Part shown: one piece after another, positions 1-12,176 of the stretch | Layout: the number at the start of each line of letters is the position of its first letter | Numbering within the stretch: the stretch's first letter is position 1 | NCBI GenBank assembly: GCA_020726505.1 | Contig: JAHLEZ010000003.1 | Location: 1,240,001-1,304,000 of the forward strand | DNA: 64,000 nt | DNA from: Leptodontidium sp. MPI-SDFR-AT-0119 | Lineage: Eukaryota > Ascomycota > Leotiomycetes > Helotiales > Leptodontidiaceae | Reading direction: 5' to 3' | The notes under the pieces: generated by a model | What the model saw: the letters and a program-made list of their open reading frames with translations, nothing else | Database searches by the model: none | What the model was told of the DNA's origin: nothing | Made by a program: the position numbers and the translations under genes

Positions 1-1200
1 TGACAACAACAACGTAAGCTGCTTCGCTTAACTGTCTCGAGATCCGAGCTGATGATTGTCCAGGACGGAAGGTGGTAAAGTCTACACCAAAACTTACACC
101 ACGACTTCGACTATAGTTGACCGTAAGTCGAGTACGCACCCCGAGCTGAAAGTACTGGAACTAACTCAACACTTCAGATGTTCCAACTACGATTATTGAG
201 ACAGTAGAGCTTCCAGATAGCACCGCGTATACGGGTGTTGGGGTCACATCCACAATCACATCTCTATGCCCCGTTACCGAGACGAAAACGATTGCTGGAG
301 ACGTTGTAACTGCGACTTGGACATCTACATCTCTCATCTACACGGTTGTGCCGACCGAGGTTGATGTCTAGTGAGTATTTTGAACTCAGCTATTTTCGCA
401 GAACTAACAGGTTCCAGCACCACGCTCGCTCCCACTACCAAATACATCGAGACCTATGTCTACCAAACCTCAACCTCGCTGTGCCCAATTACTGAGACCA
501 AGACCATCTCCGGCAAGCCAGTGGAGGTCGTCTACACTTCAACCAGCTTGGTCGTTGAGAAGATGTGAGTATATCTTTGGACCTTGGGAGCCTTTCAAGA
601 CTGACAAATGAACTTAGCCCAACCACGATCTACGAGACAACCACTGTCTTGACAACCTGCTATGCCACTGTAAGTCGCAACCAAAATACATGACATGAGC
701 CGCGCTGACCTTGCCACAGGAGGACGTCTACACCACGCTTTCCAAGTATGAGACCTACTACGTCACAGTTTCTGCTGGATCTACAATTTCGGTTTATGTC
801 ACAGAAACCAATACCATTCTTCTGACTTCCTCGTACACAATCACGAAGACTCTCGAGCCACCTACCGTACGTCTACTGTTCAGTTGGAATCAAACAAAGC
901 TAACATTCATTGCAGACAAAAGCCACCGTCTATGTGCCAATTACCCTCGGCACATCTGTTGGGGTGACTGAGATTATCACCATCCCTTCAGAAGTCACCG
1001 CCACGCTTCCAGGATCATCAGTCTTCACCACAATTCCTGTGGTCACCCAAAGCACAGTTACTGCACCCCCAGTGACCGTTACCCCAACGCCTTCCCCAAC
1101 ATCGACCGCGCCTCTGGAGGTTTCCAGCAACGCAGCCGCCACAAACGGGCCATTCGCCTTCGCTGTTGCCGGAGCCATGGCAATGATTGCTCTCGCATAG
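1..1200 (+). CDS. GPI-anchored Ser/Thr-rich cell-wall protein, 5' part outside the window
   Basis: The 5' part lies outside the window, so no signal peptide is seen. I assemble exons 1-13, 64-122, 178-370, 418-564, 618-669, 720-866 and 916-1200, all joined by GT-AG introns with matching phases. For the fourth exon the acceptor must be the AG at 417, not 410, because only that avoids a stop. The visible protein of about 297 residues is rich in Thr, Ser and Val. It repeats units of the type TSLCPVTETKTI and TSLCPITETKTI, each with one Cys, and then has a TPTPSPTSTAP linker. The C-terminus (SSNAAATNGPFAFAVAGAMA and a short hydrophobic end) is a typical GPI-attachment signal. I infer a glycosylated cell-wall or cell-surface protein. 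The exact function, such as adhesin or structural mannoprotein, cannot be told. The small exons look like intron-separated repeat units. Confidence 0.88.
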
Positions 1201-2044
1201 ACTCAATAATCAGATGAGAAATGGGGGCATGAGATGAATCTGGATTTGGGTTTCGCCCACCTACACACGAATTACGACCTTTACGGGCATTACACTCCTT
1301 TTTAGCGCAGCATTGATACGCATCTAGGTATGGGAAACGGCGAAAATGAATGGATGATTGGGAAGGTCACGGCTTTTGGGACACATGGATGGAATGGGGC
1401 ACCCGGTGTTGGCGCTGGGAGGTTTAATGGGCAATGTGTGATGGACGGTGGATGAAAGATCCTGCTGGATCACCTAATTTCTTTGTAAATATTAGATACC
1501 TGACCTCCTGATAGTGATACTCAATAAATCCTGCTTCAAATTTACTTAATCGAAGTGCCCAGTTGGTTTTGTGACTTGAGACTGCCCTTTAAAAGTTCTC
1601 CTGACGGAAGTCAGATATCCGAGTCTCTTGGTGCAATCCATGTTAGAGTTCAATGTCTCATTCTGCCTCGATGTTTTCATCAAATTGTACAATAGTCTGG
1701 AGGCCTAAGCGAAAGGGAGGGTTGTCAAATGGGAGATACCCAACTGCGAAAGCCGCATAATTTCCATAGTCAACGTCGGTAAAAGACAGCCATGAAACAA
1801 ATCAATCTTACCAATTCAAATAAATACCATAAGTGCAACCCTGAATCCCTGGGCCGGCCACATGTATTTGAAGCCTCAGGCTGACGAGAGATCAACATTC
1901 GAGCTAGCGCGGATAAATATCGGCATCGTAGCCGAGAACTCAATGCACGTCCACCGCGGTGGATGACTACGTAACGCGACAACCATGAGATAGAGCATCC
2001 ATCAAGTCGGCAAGAGGGCAGGATCCAATTATATCAGGCCCAAC
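1201..2044. other. Intergenic region, GPI protein to MFS transporter
   Basis: No supportable gene. It should hold the 3'UTR of the cell-wall gene and the promoter of the transporter. A minus-strand ORF at 1770-1982 shows no family features. Confidence 0.6.
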
Positions 2045-3858
2045 ATGTTCAATATCTCCAAATACCTTCCCTTTGCTTCTTCCACGACGACCACGCAAGC
2101 GTGTTCCTACCTCTTTGCAGTCTGCCTCTTCTCGATATCATTCCTCGTCTTCCTCAACAGCAGCGTCTCATTCGTTATCACCGACCTGATAGGAGTCAAA
2201 GATGGAGTGGGGGATCTAGTTGGTACGCTGGGATTTGTGGATGAGCTGGTAGCACTGTTCGCATGTCCGCTATGGGGGATTTTGTCAGATAGGTTGGGAG
2301 TTCGTTTGGTCTGTGTGGCGGGGTATACGATCGTTGGGCTGGCTCTCTTCATATTCGTACAAGCCCGGAATGTGTATCCTCAGCTTCTGCTGGCACGAGT
2401 GCTTTTTAGCATTGGTGGAGCTGCTACGTAGGTGCTCTAAAGGTCCGTTGATCGTCGCAGCTACTAAACCAATACAGAGCCACAATGGTGACAGCTATTC
2501 TGCCTTCGATGACAGGAAACAGCCAGGAAGCTAGCACTGCGAATGGAAACCAGGATTTCAGCCCGTCACGACCATCCACTATACGGCGCAGTATTTCTGC
2601 ATCCGTTGATTCCGAAGCCACCATAACACCTGCATCATACAGTAACAGGCCATCACCAGTCTCAAGTGGGCATGCTAGAGCTCCTGCAGAGAAGACATCT
2701 TCGAGCCCCCCACGGCTAGCTGGGTTGGTGGGCGTGTTCACTGGATGTGGAGCTTTGGTAGCATTGTCTATATTTTTGCCACTTCCGGCCCAATTCTCCC
2801 ACATGAAAGGAATCACACAAGGGCAGGCGGTCGCAGATAGTTTCTATGTTGTGGGAACTATGTCGTTATTTGTGGCAGGTCTGTGTTTCCTTGGACTTCG
2901 TGGTCTACAAGGAGAAGAAGGGAAGGGGTTGCGATTGTTACTGGGGAAATCGCCCTCCTCGGAATATGAGCCATTGAGTTCTGACGAGAGCCAGAGGAAC
3001 ACCAGGGCACCATTCCTACCTTACTGGCGGTTGCTGTTGGATTCCACGATGCTGGGTTTCAACGATGCCCAAATCGGCCTTGGATATCTTGGAGGATTCG
3101 TTGCGAGAGCATCCTCCGTTGGTATTTCGCTCTTCATTCCGCTATATGTGAACGCCTACTTCATTCGAAATGGATTCTGTCAGGGATCTCCCAACGACCC
3201 ATCTCCAGAGCTCAAGAAGGAATGCAGGGCAGCATATGTCCTGGCAGCGGAATTGACTGGCGTATCACAGCTAGTTGCACTCCTGTGTGCCCCCTTGTTC
3301 GGGTATCTGTCAGACAGATACCGTCGATTTAATGTCCCGCTTCTGGTGGCTAGCGTCTTCGGAGTCGTGGGATACACAGCCTTTGCCAATCTGGAGAGCC
3401 CGGAGCCATCAGACATAAAGGGCCGAGGAGGAAGCCCCGTTGTATTCCTCATAGTTTCTTTGATTGGCATCAGTCAGATTGGTGCTATCGTTTGTAGCCT
3501 TGGACTACTCGGGCGTGGAGTCCTCGGAGATGAAGGAGGATATAATCTTTCCGGACAACTACACGACGCTCAAAGCTCGGGGGTTCAAATATCCAACGAT
3601 GCCGTCGAGACAGCACCTCTTGTTACATCGTCGGTCAAGCAATCGAAATCTAGGAGCCATCTCAAGGGTTCTATTGCAGGTGTATACTCGCTCTCAGGTG
3701 GAGCAGCAATTCTCCTGCTCACTAAGCTTGGGGGTTATCTTTTTGATAGCCTGTCAGTGGGGGCCCCATTCTACATGATGGCTGTTTTCAACGGGATTTT
3801 GCTAGTCATTGGTATCGGTGCAGGCGTTTTTCGGGAGGTCAAAACGAGAAAAAAGTAG
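2045..3858 (+). CDS. Major facilitator superfamily transporter
   Basis: There are two exons, 2045-2427 and 2478-3858. The intron 2428-2477 (gtaggt...aatacag) restores the frame across a stop, giving 587 residues. Twelve hydrophobic segments are arranged as two halves around a Ser-rich cytoplasmic loop. The MFS motif between TM2 and TM3 reads GILSDRLGVR (about residue 78), and its counterpart in the second half reads GYLSDRYRRF. A second Ser-rich insertion lies before the last two membrane segments. The fold resembles the MFS_1/vesicular-amine-like group of fungal transporters, including yeast YCR023C-type vacuolar proteins, but the substrate cannot be inferred. The upstream ATG fits because a membrane segment starts within the first 30 residues. 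No biosynthetic neighbours suggest a role in a metabolite cluster. Confidence 0.9.
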
Positions 3859-5488
3859 ACGTAAACATTTTCAGCATCTCAAACGATGCTTGATTTATTT
3901 CAATTTTTCCTCCTTCAAGTTTCATATGTCTTGTCTCTGTTTTATCTTAAGATTCGCTGGCTTATTCCAGGCATCTACTCGAGGTCACTGACGGGAGTCG
4001 AGCGAGATCTCAAATATCTCCAAGTAGCACGAGACTTTTCTGGCTGTTGTCTTTGGCCGTGTAGTGAGTCACTGTCCCTTCAGACGATGACGAGTTTGCC
4101 TCGCTAGATTTCAGCACACCGGATTCTGGCTCGCTGTAGTCTTCTTCGATGGATTTTAGCACACCAGAGCCTAGTCTGGGAGGGTGAACCATTCTGTGCT
4201 GTCGGCAGGCTCTCAGATTCAGCTTGTTGGTATTAACTTCCAGCGACAGAGCACATCTCTCAGCGTAGTGGTCGTGCACTGTCTCGGGATGAGTACATCT
4301 GTTGCTGTTCAGCATGTTGATTCTGGTGTTGCCGAGTTGCTCCGAGCCGACCATCTGCGCACCTGGTGCTCTGAGAGCTGGGTATGGGTCAGGACGGTTG
4401 ATCGTGTCCAGATCTGGATAAACGGGGTTGCGAGATCCTGAGTATCAGCTGCGTGATCGGAGCCGCGGCGGCGCTGCAGATTAGGCAACCGTCATCTGCT
4501 ATGGTGGAATGGAGCATACAGTCATTGTTCACGCTCTCCGTATAAGATGTGGACATGCTGTTGCTTTCGGTGGTGGTTTAGAGAGATGTGGTGGTATTGC
4601 CTGTGGAAATAATCGAGAACGTGATACTGTGGACTTAATTGATACCGGGAATAGTGTCTCGTTTTTGCTTCATCTTGATCGATTCCCCCTACTTATATGG
4701 GAGATTTCAGAATGACAATTGTTCGTACTGGATAGTACATTGCCAATGTACAGTACTGTCCTTGGAGTTCTTCTATCCGTTGGAGACAATCCTGCTTTTA
4801 GTTGGGAAATGGACATCTTCCTTTATGGCTGGCTTGGATTGCATTGTTAACTTAGAGAATGGCTTTCACTGTCGTTCAAAGTTCTTTGTTGATCGTAATA
4901 CTGTGTAAATTCTGCTGGGAAACGGGACATATTCGTCTTCAGGCGCAAAAAGAGCAAGCAAAAGTGTGCCCTATGCTGTAAGCGTGGCCAACACCAATGC
5001 AATAATACTGCGGGCCGGAGAGGCTTTTGCCTAACTGAACGTCGCCAAGCAGCGATCTGGCGAACGCTGGGTCCAGATAGCAGTTTATTACCGTTATCAG
5101 CCTCGAGCTCTTGCCCCGAGAATTCAAGGTGGAGAGTTGTTTGTTCCCCCAGTGCCTGGTCGGTAGATTTCAAACGGTGTTCACAGGCTCGGGGACTACC
5201 ACCGCTGCGAACTTCGAGGCTTATTGATGCTGTGTCTGGCCGAATGACCAAATCACGGGCTTCAAATTCTCTTGCGGTGGGAATGCGTTTTCGGTGCCAA
5301 GCGTGGGTCGAGTATTCCCTCTTTGTCTTCGTGTTTTCTACCACTCACTCCCAAACACAGAACTCTTAAACTACCGATGGCGTGTTGACCACTTTTCTTT
5401 GTCCTTGCCGAGAAGAGTCTCATCCCCTAATTTCCGCTCGTCGATTTGGGGCATGAGAATCGTTTGTTAATAAATAGCTAGCACTTAA
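3859..5488. other. Intergenic region without a supportable gene
   Basis: Several open frames of 70-165 codons occur (for example 4847-5344 minus), but they overlap open frames on the other strand and match no family I recognise. The block GATTTYAGCACACC occurs twice, near 4108 and 4151, a short direct repeat. Confidence 0.5.
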
Positions 5489-5900
5489 TCAACAGCAGCT
5501 CGACATCCCAACACTCCACCAGCGCTCAAACAACAAATATCAAACTCTCACTTGTACCACGGCGGCCAATACGACCTGCATATGTGCCCATAAAAACTCC
5601 CCAGGCTGGTCAGAACACCATCTTGATCACACACAGCGAAAGGAATAGTTCCTCGTGGAGCAATACACCCAAGTTCTGGAAGCTTTGGAGGATCAGTACT
5701 TGAGGATTGGCAACTTGTTCATGGAGGTGGAGAAGAAAAGCTTCGAAGAGATGGCATTGGGAAATCTGCTACACAGTATCAAAGAGGCTATGGGGCAGAA
5801 TGAATTAAGATTGACCGAGACAAGGAGGGATCTGTGGGAGAAATATTGGGAAGAGGGTGTCGCTAGTGGAACTAAGGGTCGTCGTGATGCCATTGAATAG
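5489..5900 (+). pseudogene. Decayed gene of a small coiled-coil-type protein
   Basis: Three consecutive pieces read as one protein only if lesions are allowed. Frame one (5489-5593) ends in YHGGQYDLHMCP followed by TAA at 5591. A one-base loss near 5591 moves to a frame reading KNSPGWSEHHLDHTQRKE. A TAG at 5646, probably a former CAG, interrupts it. The frame then stays open to the stop at 5898-5900, encoding a Glu/Leu-rich helical stretch (LEALEDQYLRIGNLFMEVEK, then LWEKYWEEG). No ATG opens the intact downstream part; its first in-frame start-like codon is GTG at 5655. I do not know the family. The continuous protein-like character across the breaks is why I call it a relic. It could also be a gene with mis-sequenced bases, or partly a chance ORF. 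Confidence 0.5.
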
Positions 5901-6425
5901 GAAATAGGAGGGAACGAAGCTGGATATAAAACAGTCTACATCGTATTTGATGGCGTCGAGCAATAACCAAAAAACTATGTCAATATACGTCTCACGATCA
6001 CAAACAGTTCTCTAAACAAAGTGTTGGCGAGGCAGATGTAAACAAGAGCTCGCCAATTTCCCGAACTTTGCAGGGGCAGTACAATTTTGATGATGAATCG
6101 TTCCTACTGCAATAGTGGTTCCCGATAGTCTCCTCTGGCTCACCCAATGATACTGCCTCAAAATTGAGCACTGAAGTTCAAAAGCTTTGTGGTGTTTTAA
6201 CACAGCATCACGTGGTATATGACATAGGCATGATTTCAATGGTAGCAACTTCAGAAGGGAGGGAGTTCATGCCATCCATCTAGAAGCAACAAACACCCTA
6301 ATCCAACCACATTCCCATCTCCTGCTGTACCTGCAAATTCACTCGCCATCAAGCCTGTATTCCTTCCTAAACCCAGTACCAGCCAAAGTCTCAAAAGCAC
6401 ACCCTATCATCCTCAAGCCGTCAGC
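5901..6425. other. Intergenic region upstream of the proline-rich protein gene
   Basis: Nothing coding is seen. The last 150 bases before the ATG are C/A-rich and pyrimidine-biased, as in fungal 5' leaders. Confidence 0.5.
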
Positions 6426-7199
6426 ATGTCTGGCATTCCGGTCTACACTTCGAGCCCCATAAAGGCATCAAAGCCAACTGGCACGACACTACAGACAGCT
6501 GCCCCTGGATTTCAAAGCTCACCTCTTGCGCCAAATCCAACTTCGGCCACTACCACAGCTCCTGCATCCTCTTCCTATCCCCCGGCTCAGCCAGGCCCAG
6601 CAGCATTTCCGGCTCCAACATCTGCAGCACAGCAACGCTATGCGCCACTTCAACCAACTCCTACAACCAAGACCAACTCAGGACCGCCAACACCTCAGCC
6701 CAGAGCCGTCCCTACGCCTTTGAACAAGAGTGCTGTACCACCTCCCCCAAAGGCTGGCGAGGCCTATCACCCTCAGCAGACTGGAGCTCCAACCCAACAA
6801 AGTACTCAGCCATTCCCACCTCAGATGTCATATCCCCCGCCAGTGACTTATGGCTCACAACCCCCAAGTTCAACAACAAGCACGACCAATGCCGCTTCAA
6901 TGCTTTATCCTATTGCGATCCCTAGGGCTGAAGGGGATCTGAGGCGGAGCTTGGAGCACCCTCCAGGATATCACCAAAATGTATACGCTTCGGAACTTAC
7001 CAGCGACCAGAGACGAGCACAAGAAACAGAACAAGCAAACAACTCCTCTGGTCTGGGCCTGACAACCCAAGATAGAGGACGAGCAGAGGGCTTCGACTCC
7101 CAGGGTGTCTGGGGGACAGCCAAGAAATGGGCGCAGACAGCTGGAGAGAAGATCTCTGTAGCTGAAGCAGAAGTGTGGAAGAAAATCAACAAGGACTAG
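6426..7199 (+). CDS. Conserved fungal proline-rich protein of unknown function
   Basis: A single exon encodes 257 residues. Residues 1 to about 165 are Pro/Ser/Thr/Gln-rich and disordered, opening with MSGIPVYTSSPIKASKPTG. The conserved-looking part is C-terminal: LRRSLEHPPGYHQNVYA (about 172-188), a charged segment, and a final helix around GVWGTAKKWAQTAGEKIS and AEAEVWKKINKD. I recall similar hypothetical proteins with the same N-terminal opening and Trp-rich C-terminal helix in many filamentous ascomycetes, but no function is known to me. The amphipathic end could bind membranes or a partner; that is inference. The ATG follows a pyrimidine-rich leader and is the first in frame. Confidence 0.82.
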   Translation: MSGIPVYTSSPIKASKPTGTTLQTAAPGFQSSPLAPNPTSATTTAPASSSYPPAQPGPAAFPAPTSAAQQRYAPLQPTPTTKTNSGPPTPQPRAVPTPLNKSAVPPPPKAGEAYHPQQTGAPTQQSTQPFPPQMSYPPPVTYGSQPPSSTTSTTNAASMLYPIAIPRAEGDLRRSLEHPPGYHQNVYASELTSDQRRAQETEQANNSSGLGLTTQDRGRAEGFDSQGVWGTAKKWAQTAGEKISVAEAEVWKKINKD

Positions 7200-10151
7200 A
7201 TATACTTCCTCGGAATTGATCATCGAGATCATGGATCTTGCTTTACAGACCTAGTATTCAGCTTGAGCTTGCCGGAAAGTTGGAATGTGAGCGGTCACTG
7301 AAAGTCCAGCACTGTTCTAGACATCGAATACTCGACTTAATCGTCACATCCTCCGGGCTCTGAGGGAGCGACCCCTATTCAACTTATCGCTAAATTAAGA
7401 AGGATACTTAGAATGGCTTCAAACTGATGGTGAGAACTTTCTCAACCACAAAATTGTATTTGTGGAAAGGCGTCTGCTTCATGCGATATTTCAAAGGCAC
7501 GAAGGATCGCGGGGGCTTCACCCCACAACTACGTACTCGAAAATAGATTTCAGAGAGTTCAGGGGAACCGTTTTCGTAAAGAAACTTGGTTTCTTTTCTC
7601 TTTTCAGTGTTTGCATGAATCACGGGGCGGAGTTGGGCTGAAGATATCGCGTCATTGACCAAACATGATTCAAGATAAGATGGATCCCCCAGGCCGATCC
7701 CTGAGAGCTTGCCCTTCGGTCACGTCGGCACGGTACATCAAGCTGGACGCGTGGAACGTGTTTATCAGAAATCAGCCGAAAGGGTCCTGATTGGCACCAT
7801 GATCCTCATAAGAGCATTAATATTGACAGAGATCATCTACTTCAGGCAGGACTCAACCAGCCCAATCGAGAAACAAATTCATGCAAACTTCTTCCCTTGC
7901 TGTCTCTTGCCAGGCTTGTGGCATGGACAAGCCTGCGCGCACGCCGAACATCCCCCGCACGATCTCTTTGCGATCACTCAGCGAGTGCCGGCAGAAGGGC
8001 AAACGTCCAGCCGACACTTTGGATTATCCGAATGAAGAAGCTCTTGTTAAGTGCTAATTTCATCTCATTTCGAGCATTATGGGGCAGGGACCGCGCAGAA
8101 AAGTGCCCTAAACTAACGGTCCGAACTCTTCTTTTCTGTCAACTTCTCCGGCCTTAGTCGGACGAGATGCGGCAAGTGCTGGCTCTTGGGTTGTACGAAG
8201 TCGTGGGTGGAGTCTGCTCTCGGTTCTGGCACCACCACAGGCGCAGTCTGTCTTGTCTTGTCTTGTCTTTGGCTCTTGTCGGAGCATTTGAAATATTCTG
8301 CTCTGTCGGTTTGATCTCATGACTTCGCGACAGCAGTATCAGATCTTGGCCGAGCAACAGGGCAGCTGTGACGTCGAGTTTAGAACTCTGCAAAAGCTTC
8401 TGCTTCTGTTCACCACAAACGAGACGAGGCTGGCCCGACCTGCGCTGATGGAGCGGGCCAACCCTTGTCGCTTGTTTCAACCTCAAACCCCTCGCTTAAG
8501 CCCCTGACCCAACTCCACAAATAACGACCAACCTCACCACATCTGCAAGACAACATGAAACTGTTCGTTGAAGAGCTGGCTGGACAACAGCACTCTCGCC
8601 CTCTGTGATTTTCTCTTCTCAGGAGGCATATTCAAGTATTTTCTGTCAACAAGAGCTGGCGGCGCTGCCTCCCGAATAGTCCGCATCGCGCTCGTCGTTG
8701 ACTCCCCGCTAACGTCCTTAATAGGGCTGATATGGCGTGGATAGTAAGTCGCAGGGTCCAAGGGACACCCCAGACAGTGTGGGAGATCCTCAAACGGGCC
8801 CGATCTTGCAACCAAACATAATCCTTGTGAGCGATGTTGGTTGGCGGCCAGGCGACCAGCGAGAGACATCTGCAGGAGCGCCATTGGCCAGCATTTATTT
8901 CAAGTTGCTTACTCAAAATCTGTAAGTCCCAGACTCCGATGTGCATGTTACAAAACCACCCCGTTAAGCTTGTCCGTCAGCCCCAAGCGAAAGAAGAACT
9001 GTTTGGTGTGCCCTCTTCTGTGCCTGGCACGCCAGCTGCAGGTGGGCCAGATGCATCATAATCGCCCCAGCGTGCCCTTCTAAGCCTGGCTTACCCCAGA
9101 TAAGGTTGGAAATCGTGCAGTGGCGTTGCCTTGAGACGAGACAAGCCACCCCCTTCCAGATGCTCTGCTCTGCTGTTGCTGGCTGGATGAACACATCGCA
9201 GGTTCTGTTCCATGTCATGCCTACACGTTGCGACTTCTGGGAGACCGAGGAAAGGTATCCCTGGTAATTCTGCATCGGGTTTCGATGCCGCACGCACACT
9301 CGCTCCCTCGCACTGAACTGACTCTGTATCCGTCTCCGTCTCCCTGTTGAAGAGCGAGCGAGCGAGCGAACCAGCCTCCGGCCCAGCCAGTATCGAACCC
9401 CAGCAGCCCTGGAAGCCAAGATATCTCCGCCAAGCATGCTCTTGACCTCACCACACAAGTTTGGCTTGTATCAGAACACTGGCAGGGGTTGAGAGAGACA
9501 TCCCGATCCCGGCCAGGCCAGTTAACTGGACCCCATCGCCGCAGGCCTTCCTGACCTTCGAACGTATTTCTACTCTTATACTCTAGGGTCACTGCACTGC
9601 CCCTCTTCCACCTTTTCGCGTTCTCCCAATCGCTGCTCTTTACTTTCTATTCGACAGTCACTCCTTTACGACCAATTTTTAATTTCGCTTTTCTTTGCTC
9701 TATATACTGGGAGCTGGCTCTCATCTACTTCAAGCCAGGCTGCGCCGATCATCAACCGAGTCTCGTTCTATACTTCTGCATAGTCAACTCGACCACATTC
9801 ATTTCCGCCGCCACCGCACCTACCAATTCAGTAATTCATATCCACACATCCTCAGCGCGAGGCATCGTTGTCCAATTTCGTTTCACAGAGAGCGCCGAAA
9901 AAACTCTACGCATTCCTTACCTTCTGGGAGCAGCAGTATAACATTTTGAGTTGCACATCCTCTGATCTTATTACGTCTGGTATGTTACATGACTTCCAGT
10001 CTACATTTTCTCCGAAGCCCCCCGTCCAGTGGGTCAGTCGTCGAATACTTTCTTCATAAGTCTTCATAAGTCTATCAAGGCTGACGACAACACATCCAGG
10101 CCTGACTTATCGGCTCTGAATCCTAATCGATAGAAGTGGACGATCTTCGTC
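7200..10151. other. Long upstream region and leader of the Rua1-type gene
   Basis: No convincing gene in 2.95 kb. It contains a CTTGT repeat near 8248 and a (CGAG)n stretch near 9355. From about 9597 onward the plus strand is pyrimidine-rich (CCCCTCTTCCACCTTTTCGC), as expected for a promoter and long 5'UTR. Minus-strand ORFs of 100-164 codons (8534-9592) overlap one another in different frames and look like chance. Confidence 0.5.
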
Positions 10152-12176
10152 ATGGACTCCAACCAGGCACAACTGTGAGCCCTCCCGTTCCAACCCCTCA
10201 CCAGGAGCATTACTTACACCCATCACTAGCCGCCAACAGATACAAACACCTTCCTTTCAGTTCAATCCGAACAACAAATTCAGAAGGGATCACCCCCCTC
10301 GCTCATTCCCCGCGGTTACTATGAATCCAAACGAGATGTCGATGAAGACAGAGGCTGTTGGGCTTGGAATGTGGTCAACACCGACACCCCAACACGTAAC
10401 GAGGCCCCGTCCAGCAACGATACATGAGACCGGATTCTCGTATTGCATGCCAGAAGAGTATACATCGTTGCCGGCCTGGGACTCGTCTACTATGCCAATG
10501 CAACCGCTCAGCGATGGACTACCACAGACTTATGCAGTACAACAAGACTTCTATCCCACGACGTCCAATGGCGAAAGTAAGTATGAGGATCAAGGGGCTG
10601 GGCCTTATGAAAATCCATATCTGACCCGAGTCTCAGACGGCTGGCATACCAAGCCTTGTGATGATGGCCTTGATCTCCAAGGGCTTGATACAGATATGAA
10701 TATGGGACAAGCCTACACTTCGGACGAGAGTGCACCTATCCTTGATTTAAGATACCCTGGACCTGGAATGGACAGCGACCGTCTGAGTCTCGAGCAGTCT
10801 TATAACTCTCGACGTATGTCTGGCTCATCTTTTACAATGTCGACTACTGGAGCTCTTTCAGAGATGCCATCTTACGAGGACTTTTCTACAACTTTGTCGG
10901 AAGCACCATCTTTCAGCTCGGATTACCCACCGCCATCCAACAGAAATTCCCTGATGTCTTCCACGCAATTGTCGCCTGTTGCGTCGCCAAGAATGACACC
11001 CCAACACCGCTCTGAACTGGTTCGGACACAGAGCCGAGGTCGTGCGTCCCCTTCGCCCAGACCAAGCATGCGGTCAGCGCCATACACTATGGATAGTACT
11101 CGCAGCAAGCGATGGTCGACTGGATCCTATGCTCCACTACCGAACAGGCGCCCTTCTCCCTTTGTTTATCACCAAGGCCATGAAGTGTTCACGCCACACC
11201 CCCCAAGAATGTCATCCCGGCACTCCTCGCCAACACTTCCAAACACACAGCTTCCCCTGAATCTCAGCAATCTACAGCAAACGCAACAGCAACACCCGTT
11301 CATGTTGACAAATAATAGCGGCTTCCACCGAAATAGCATGCTACTTCCATCTCACAACTACCACGAACCGCATCAGTTTGAGACACCGCCGCCGTTGCTA
11401 TCACACGGACTATTCCGCATGCTGCAAAGCAACGCTGATCCACATTCATTACATTCACATTACACCGACCTGAGCGATCCTCCTGATCTCTACGCCTCCC
11501 TACATGAGGAGCAAGTGCCACCACCACCTGAGGACATGAACCCAAGTGACCCGGACCTTATTCCACATGAGCAAGAACTTCGCTTTGACGGCGATCTCTA
11601 CACACCACGGTGGGTGCGAGGTCACGGGAACAAGCGAGAAGGGTGGTGTGGAATTTGCAAGCCAGGACGATGGCTCGTACTGAAAAACAGCGCATTCTGG
11701 TACGACAAGAGTTTCACACACGGCATAAGTGCCGCGACCGGAAGCCCATTTCAAGAGCCTCAAGAAACTCGCCGTATGGATGGGAACCCCGATGTTTGGG
11801 AGGGTCTGTGCGGAAGCTGTAACGAGTGGGTTGCGCTGGTGAGCAGCAAGAAGAAGGGGACCACTTGGTTCAGACACGCCTACAAGGTAAGTCCAGATAG
11901 AAGTTGAATCGTCATGATATTTGACTTTACTAACAAATTTTGCAGTGCCATACGCACCCCAAGATTAAGGATGCGCCAAAACGCCGACGCGAGAGTAGCC
12001 ACACTCGAGCGTTGGGTGCGTCCAGCATGGCGAAACCGAAGATCGAGACTCCCATGACACCACAAATGACACCCAGAAATGATTCCTCAATCAACAACAC
12101 GCCCGCCACAGGAATGCTACCGCAGCAACAGCGGAAAACAATCAGCCCTCTGGACGGCCTGTCCACGATGATATAG
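10152..12176 (+). CDS. Rua1-type C-terminal domain protein, putative transcription regulator
   Basis: There are three exons: 10152-10174, 10230-11886 and 11946-12176, giving 636 residues. I choose the start at 10152 because splicing gtgagc...cactag keeps the frame open (MDSNQAQLRQQ...) and gives continuous protein-like sequence before the internal Met at 10321. Most of the protein is disordered and rich in Ser, Pro and Gln. At about residues 455-560 lies the domain known from Ustilago Rua1 and its relatives. It contains YTPRWVRGHGNKREGWCGIC, then a WY..KSFTHGISAATG block, LCGSCNEWVAL, and WFRHAYKCHTHP. The Cys pairs (WCGIC, LCGSC) and the final Cys/His suggest zinc binding. A basic patch, KRRRESSH, follows. 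A nuclear regulatory role is inferred from the family. The N-terminal C2H2 fingers of some relatives are not seen. Confidence 0.9.

Noticed and set aside
4847..5344. 165-codon minus-strand ORF
   Set aside because: The plus strand is also open over most of this stretch, no family features are seen, and no neighbouring exon joins it. Probably chance.
8964..9592. Two overlapping minus-strand ORFs (164 and 123 codons)
   Set aside because: They lie in different frames of a likely promoter region and have an Arg/Ser-rich, frame-shadow-like composition.
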